Shown here: in pieces, positions 5,073 to 6,871 of the stretch
Layout of the letters: the number at the start of each line of letters is the position of its first letter
Numbering within the stretch: the stretch's first letter is position 1
From: Clostridiales bacterium
GTDB lineage: Bacteria > Bacillota > Clostridia > Oscillospirales > Oscillospiraceae
DNA length: 6,871 nucleotides
Reading direction: 5' to 3'
Assembly: GCA_003522945.1 (NCBI GenBank)
Contig: DPHR01000002.1
Span: forward strand, 1-6,871
The notes under the pieces: generated by a model
What the model was told of the DNA's origin: nothing
Seen by the model: the letters and a program-made list of their open reading frames with translations, nothing else
Database searches by the model: none
Position numbers and translations under genes: made by a program

Positions 5073-6753
5073 GCTGGAAAACTCCCTTCTGGGAGCAAAG
5101 ATCGACAGGATCAGCATGCCGGAAAAGGACGTGCTGATCCTGTCCGTGCATTCCCGTGAGCAGGGAAGCCGGCGTGTGCTGATCTCCGTTCGGCCGGGCA
5201 GCGCCCGCATTTCTCTCACGGAGCAAACCATGGATAACCCGCCGCAGCCGCCGATGTTCTGTATGCTGCTGCGGAAATACCTGATCGGCGCGCGCATCAC
5301 GGCGCTGGAACAGCCCCTCGGCGAGCGTCTGCTTATCCTGCGGCTGGACACCGTGGATGAGCTGAATTGCCGCGGAGAGAAAACGCTTGTGCTCGAATTG
5401 ATGGGCAAGGGTTTGAATCTCCTTCTGCTCGACGGCGACGGACATATATTGGACTGCATCCGCCGCGTGGACTATGAGGACCCGAACCGCCGCGCGCTGC
5501 TGCCGGGACTTTTCTACACACTGCCGCCGCAGCAGGAAAAGCCGTCGTTTTTCCGGACGGCGAGGGAAGAGTGTGAGCGGCTGCTCGCACGCGCCGACCG
5601 GACGCAGCCGCCGGACAAGTGGCTGCTCGATACGTTCGGCGGCCTTTCGCCGCTGCTGTGCCGGGAACTCGCGCTCGGCGGCTGGGAGAGACTTTCCGCC
5701 GCGCTTGACGCGCTGCGCGCGCGTATCGATACCGGAGACTTCACGCCGGTGATGATCTCCATCGACGGCATGCCGAAGGACTACACGTTCCAGCCAATAT
5801 ACCAGTACGGCAGCCGCGCCGGGCTGACGGAGTTTTCGTCATTCAGTGAGCTTCTGGATACATTTTACCGCAAAAAGGATCAGCAGGAAAATCTGCGCCG
5901 CCGCAGCGCTGATCTCATGCGTACGGCAAAAACGGCGCGTGACCGCCTCCTGCGCAAGATCGCCGCGCGTGAGCAGGAGCTGCTGGAAACGGAAAAGCGA
6001 GAGGAGTACCGTCGGCGTGGGGATCTCATCACGGCAAATATGTACCGCCTGAAACGCGGTATGCGCTCCTTTGAGGCGCAGGACTACTACGAGCCGGACT
6101 GCCCGACGGTCACCGTGCCGCTGGACGAGCGCAAAACGCCGCAGCAGAACGCCGCTTACAATTATAAGCTCTACAACAAAGCGAAAACCGCAAACCGGAT
6201 GCTCACGGAGCTGATCGCCGCGGCGCGCGAGGACGAGGCGTATCTGGAGAGCGTGCTCGACGAGCTCTCCCGCGCCGAGTGCGACCGCGATCTCGCCGAC
6301 ATCCGCCGCGAGCTGGTGAACGCCGGATATATCAAAGAGAAGACGCAGGGCAAGCGGCAGAAGCAGCCCGCAGCGCGAAAGCCGCTGCGGTTCGTATCCG
6401 ACAGCGGCACGGAGATCCTTGTCGGCCGCGGCAACGTGCAGAACGACGAGCTCACGCTCCATATTGCCCGCCGCACCGATCTCTGGCTGCATGTGCAGAA
6501 GCTCCCCGGCAGCCACGTGATCGTGTCGCAGGCGGAGGGCGAGGCGGACGAGGAAACGATCCGGCAGGCCGCGGTGCTCGCTGCAACGTATTCGCAGGCG
6601 AAAACCGGCGGCAAGGTCGCTGTAGACTGCACGCAGGTGCGCTTTGTGAAAAAGCCCTCCGGCGCAAAGCCGGGGCGGGTGATCTACACGGATTACCGTA
6701 CGATCATCACCGCTGCCGACGAAGCGCTGGCCGAACGGCTGCGAAAAGACTGA
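5032..6753 (+). CDS. rqcH: Ribosome quality control factor RqcH (NEMF/Rqc2/FbpA family)
   Basis: RqcH binds 50S subunits blocked by peptidyl-tRNA and, with tRNA-Ala, adds C-terminal alanine tails that mark the stalled product for proteolysis. It was earlier annotated as fibronectin-binding protein FbpA. The 573-residue length is normal. The NFACT-N domain (~1-270) contains NPPQPPMFCMLLRKYL (69-84). A coiled-coil region follows (~280-430), with DLITANMYRLKRG (331-343), PLDERKTPQQNAAYNYKLYNKAK (363-385) and IRRELVNAGYI (424-434). The NFACT-R domain (~453-560) carries DLWLHVQKLPGSHVIV (483-498) and KKPSGAKPGRV (540-550). The residue pair equivalent to the essential D97-R98 of B. subtilis RqcH appears here as E98-R99, a conservative change. 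The start overlaps mrnC by 41 nt. It is the last gene of the operon and is followed by two hairpins. A tRNA-Ala gene, the same tRNA species that RqcH uses, sits upstream; this is probably chance. Confidence 0.95.
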   Translation: MPLDAILLTALRRELENSLLGAKIDRISMPEKDVLILSVHSREQGSRRVLISVRPGSARISLTEQTMDNPPQPPMFCMLLRKYLIGARITALEQPLGERLLILRLDTVDELNCRGEKTLVLELMGKGLNLLLLDGDGHILDCIRRVDYEDPNRRALLPGLFYTLPPQQEKPSFFRTAREECERLLARADRTQPPDKWLLDTFGGLSPLLCRELALGGWERLSAALDALRARIDTGDFTPVMISIDGMPKDYTFQPIYQYGSRAGLTEFSSFSELLDTFYRKKDQQENLRRRSADLMRTAKTARDRLLRKIAAREQELLETEKREEYRRRGDLITANMYRLKRGMRSFEAQDYYEPDCPTVTVPLDERKTPQQNAAYNYKLYNKAKTANRMLTELIAAAREDEAYLESVLDELSRAECDRDLADIRRELVNAGYIKEKTQGKRQKQPAARKPLRFVSDSGTEILVGRGNVQNDELTLHIARRTDLWLHVQKLPGSHVIVSQAEGEADEETIRQAAVLAATYSQAKTGGKVAVDCTQVRFVKKPSGAKPGRVIYTDYRTIITAADEALAERLRKD

Positions 6754-6763
6754 AATACAGAAA

Positions 6764-6787
6764 ACCGGCAGGGGAGACCCTGCCGGT
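6764..6787 (+). other. GAGA-tetraloop hairpin after rqcH
   Basis: ACCGGCAGGG (6764-6773), GAGA, CCCTGCCGGT (6778-6787) is a perfect 10-bp stem closed by a GNRA-type tetraloop, 10 nt past the rqcH stop. It lacks a T-tract (ACAGCC follows), so alone it is not a normal terminator. It may protect the operon mRNA 3' end or assist termination at the next hairpin. The A-rich run before it (AGAAA) would make a weak T-tract for leftward transcripts. Confidence 0.6.
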
Positions 6788-6814
6788 ACAGCCTGTCGAA
6801 AACGCCTCGCAGAG

Positions 6815-6852
6815 TTTGCGCCCGCAGGCGCAAATAGAGTTTTATTTATTTT
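6815..6852 (+). terminator. Rho-independent terminator of the uppP-rqcH operon
   Basis: TTTGCGCC (6815-6822), loop CGCA, GGCGCAAA (6827-6834) forms a perfect 8-bp stem. It is followed by TAGAG and then the T-rich stretch TTTTATTTATTTT ending at 6852. The five bases between stem and T-run make it imperfect, but position and composition fit the operon end. The bases after 6852 show no further feature. Confidence 0.7.
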
Positions 6853-6871
6853 CTCCGGCGACATGTGCGTC

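Noticed and set aside
6789..6803. Arm-like segment CAGCCTGTCGAAAA that resembles one half of an interspersed palindrome
   Set aside because: No matching second arm occurs in the window, so no repeat element can be shown.
5839..6864. Minus-strand open frame of 341 codons opposite rqcH
   Set aside because: It is antisense to conserved RqcH sequence, runs through the operon terminator hairpins and shows no recognisable domain.
6842..6871. Possible 3' end of a convergent minus-strand gene (DAHVAGENK then stop)
   Set aside because: Only nine codons are visible, the stop lies in a T/A-rich stretch where stops are expected by chance, and nothing supports coding; the next 300 bases to the right would settle it.
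1..6871. Search for CRISPR arrays, insertion sequences, integrase genes and toxin-antitoxin pairs
   Set aside because: No spaced direct repeats, terminal inverted repeats flanking a transposase, or small paired genes were seen; every long stretch is explained by the listed features.

Overview
The window suggests a GC-rich member of the Firmicutes, probably a Clostridia/Oscillospiraceae-type gut bacterium. The evidence is GGAGG-type ribosome binding sites with a TTG start, a Mini-ribonuclease III (a family typical of Firmicutes and some other non-proteobacterial groups), a bacterial RqcH of Bacillus type, a SpoIIIE/FtsK translocase with a short four-helix membrane anchor, and a tRNA-Ala with anticodon CGC, which fits a GC-rich genome. 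The assignment to family level is inference.

Left part (1-~760) is clearly AT-rich and reads leftward. It holds the first 12 codons of an unrecognised gene (start at 38) behind a strong promoter whose start point is covered by a perfect 19-bp palindrome, and a complete GNAT N-acetyltransferase gene (686 to 144) with its own promoter. These look like accessory genes. Their base composition differs from the rest, and the block abuts the 3' end of a tRNA gene.

Middle part (~760-1085) is a regulatory hub. A leftward tRNA-Ala(CGC) gene (885 to 810) has a near-consensus promoter and is followed, 1 nt past its encoded CCA, by a perfect 17-bp terminator hairpin. The rightward promoter of the main operon (956-984) lies back to back with the tRNA promoter. 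Between them is a T6/A7 tract.

Right part (1086-6753) is GC-rich and is one tightly packed rightward operon: uppP (undecaprenyl-diphosphatase, TTG start), ftsK/spoIIIE (DNA translocase), mrnC (Mini-RNase III) and rqcH (ribosome quality control factor). The uppP-ftsK gap is 10 nt with the Shine-Dalgarno touching the uppP stop. ftsK and mrnC overlap by 4 nt (ATGA), and mrnC and rqcH by 41 nt. The operon ends in two consecutive hairpins, the second followed by a T-rich tract. The genes serve cell-wall lipid carrier recycling, chromosome segregation, 23S rRNA maturation and rescue of stalled large ribosomal subunits; this is housekeeping, linked by growth rather than by one pathway.

I found no CRISPR array, insertion sequence or clearly new multi-gene system. 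The most noteworthy points are the operator-like palindrome at 50-68, the composition break at the tRNA 3' end, an Asp-to-Glu change at the functionally key DR motif of RqcH, and a young 36-bp tandem repeat in the FtsK linker.
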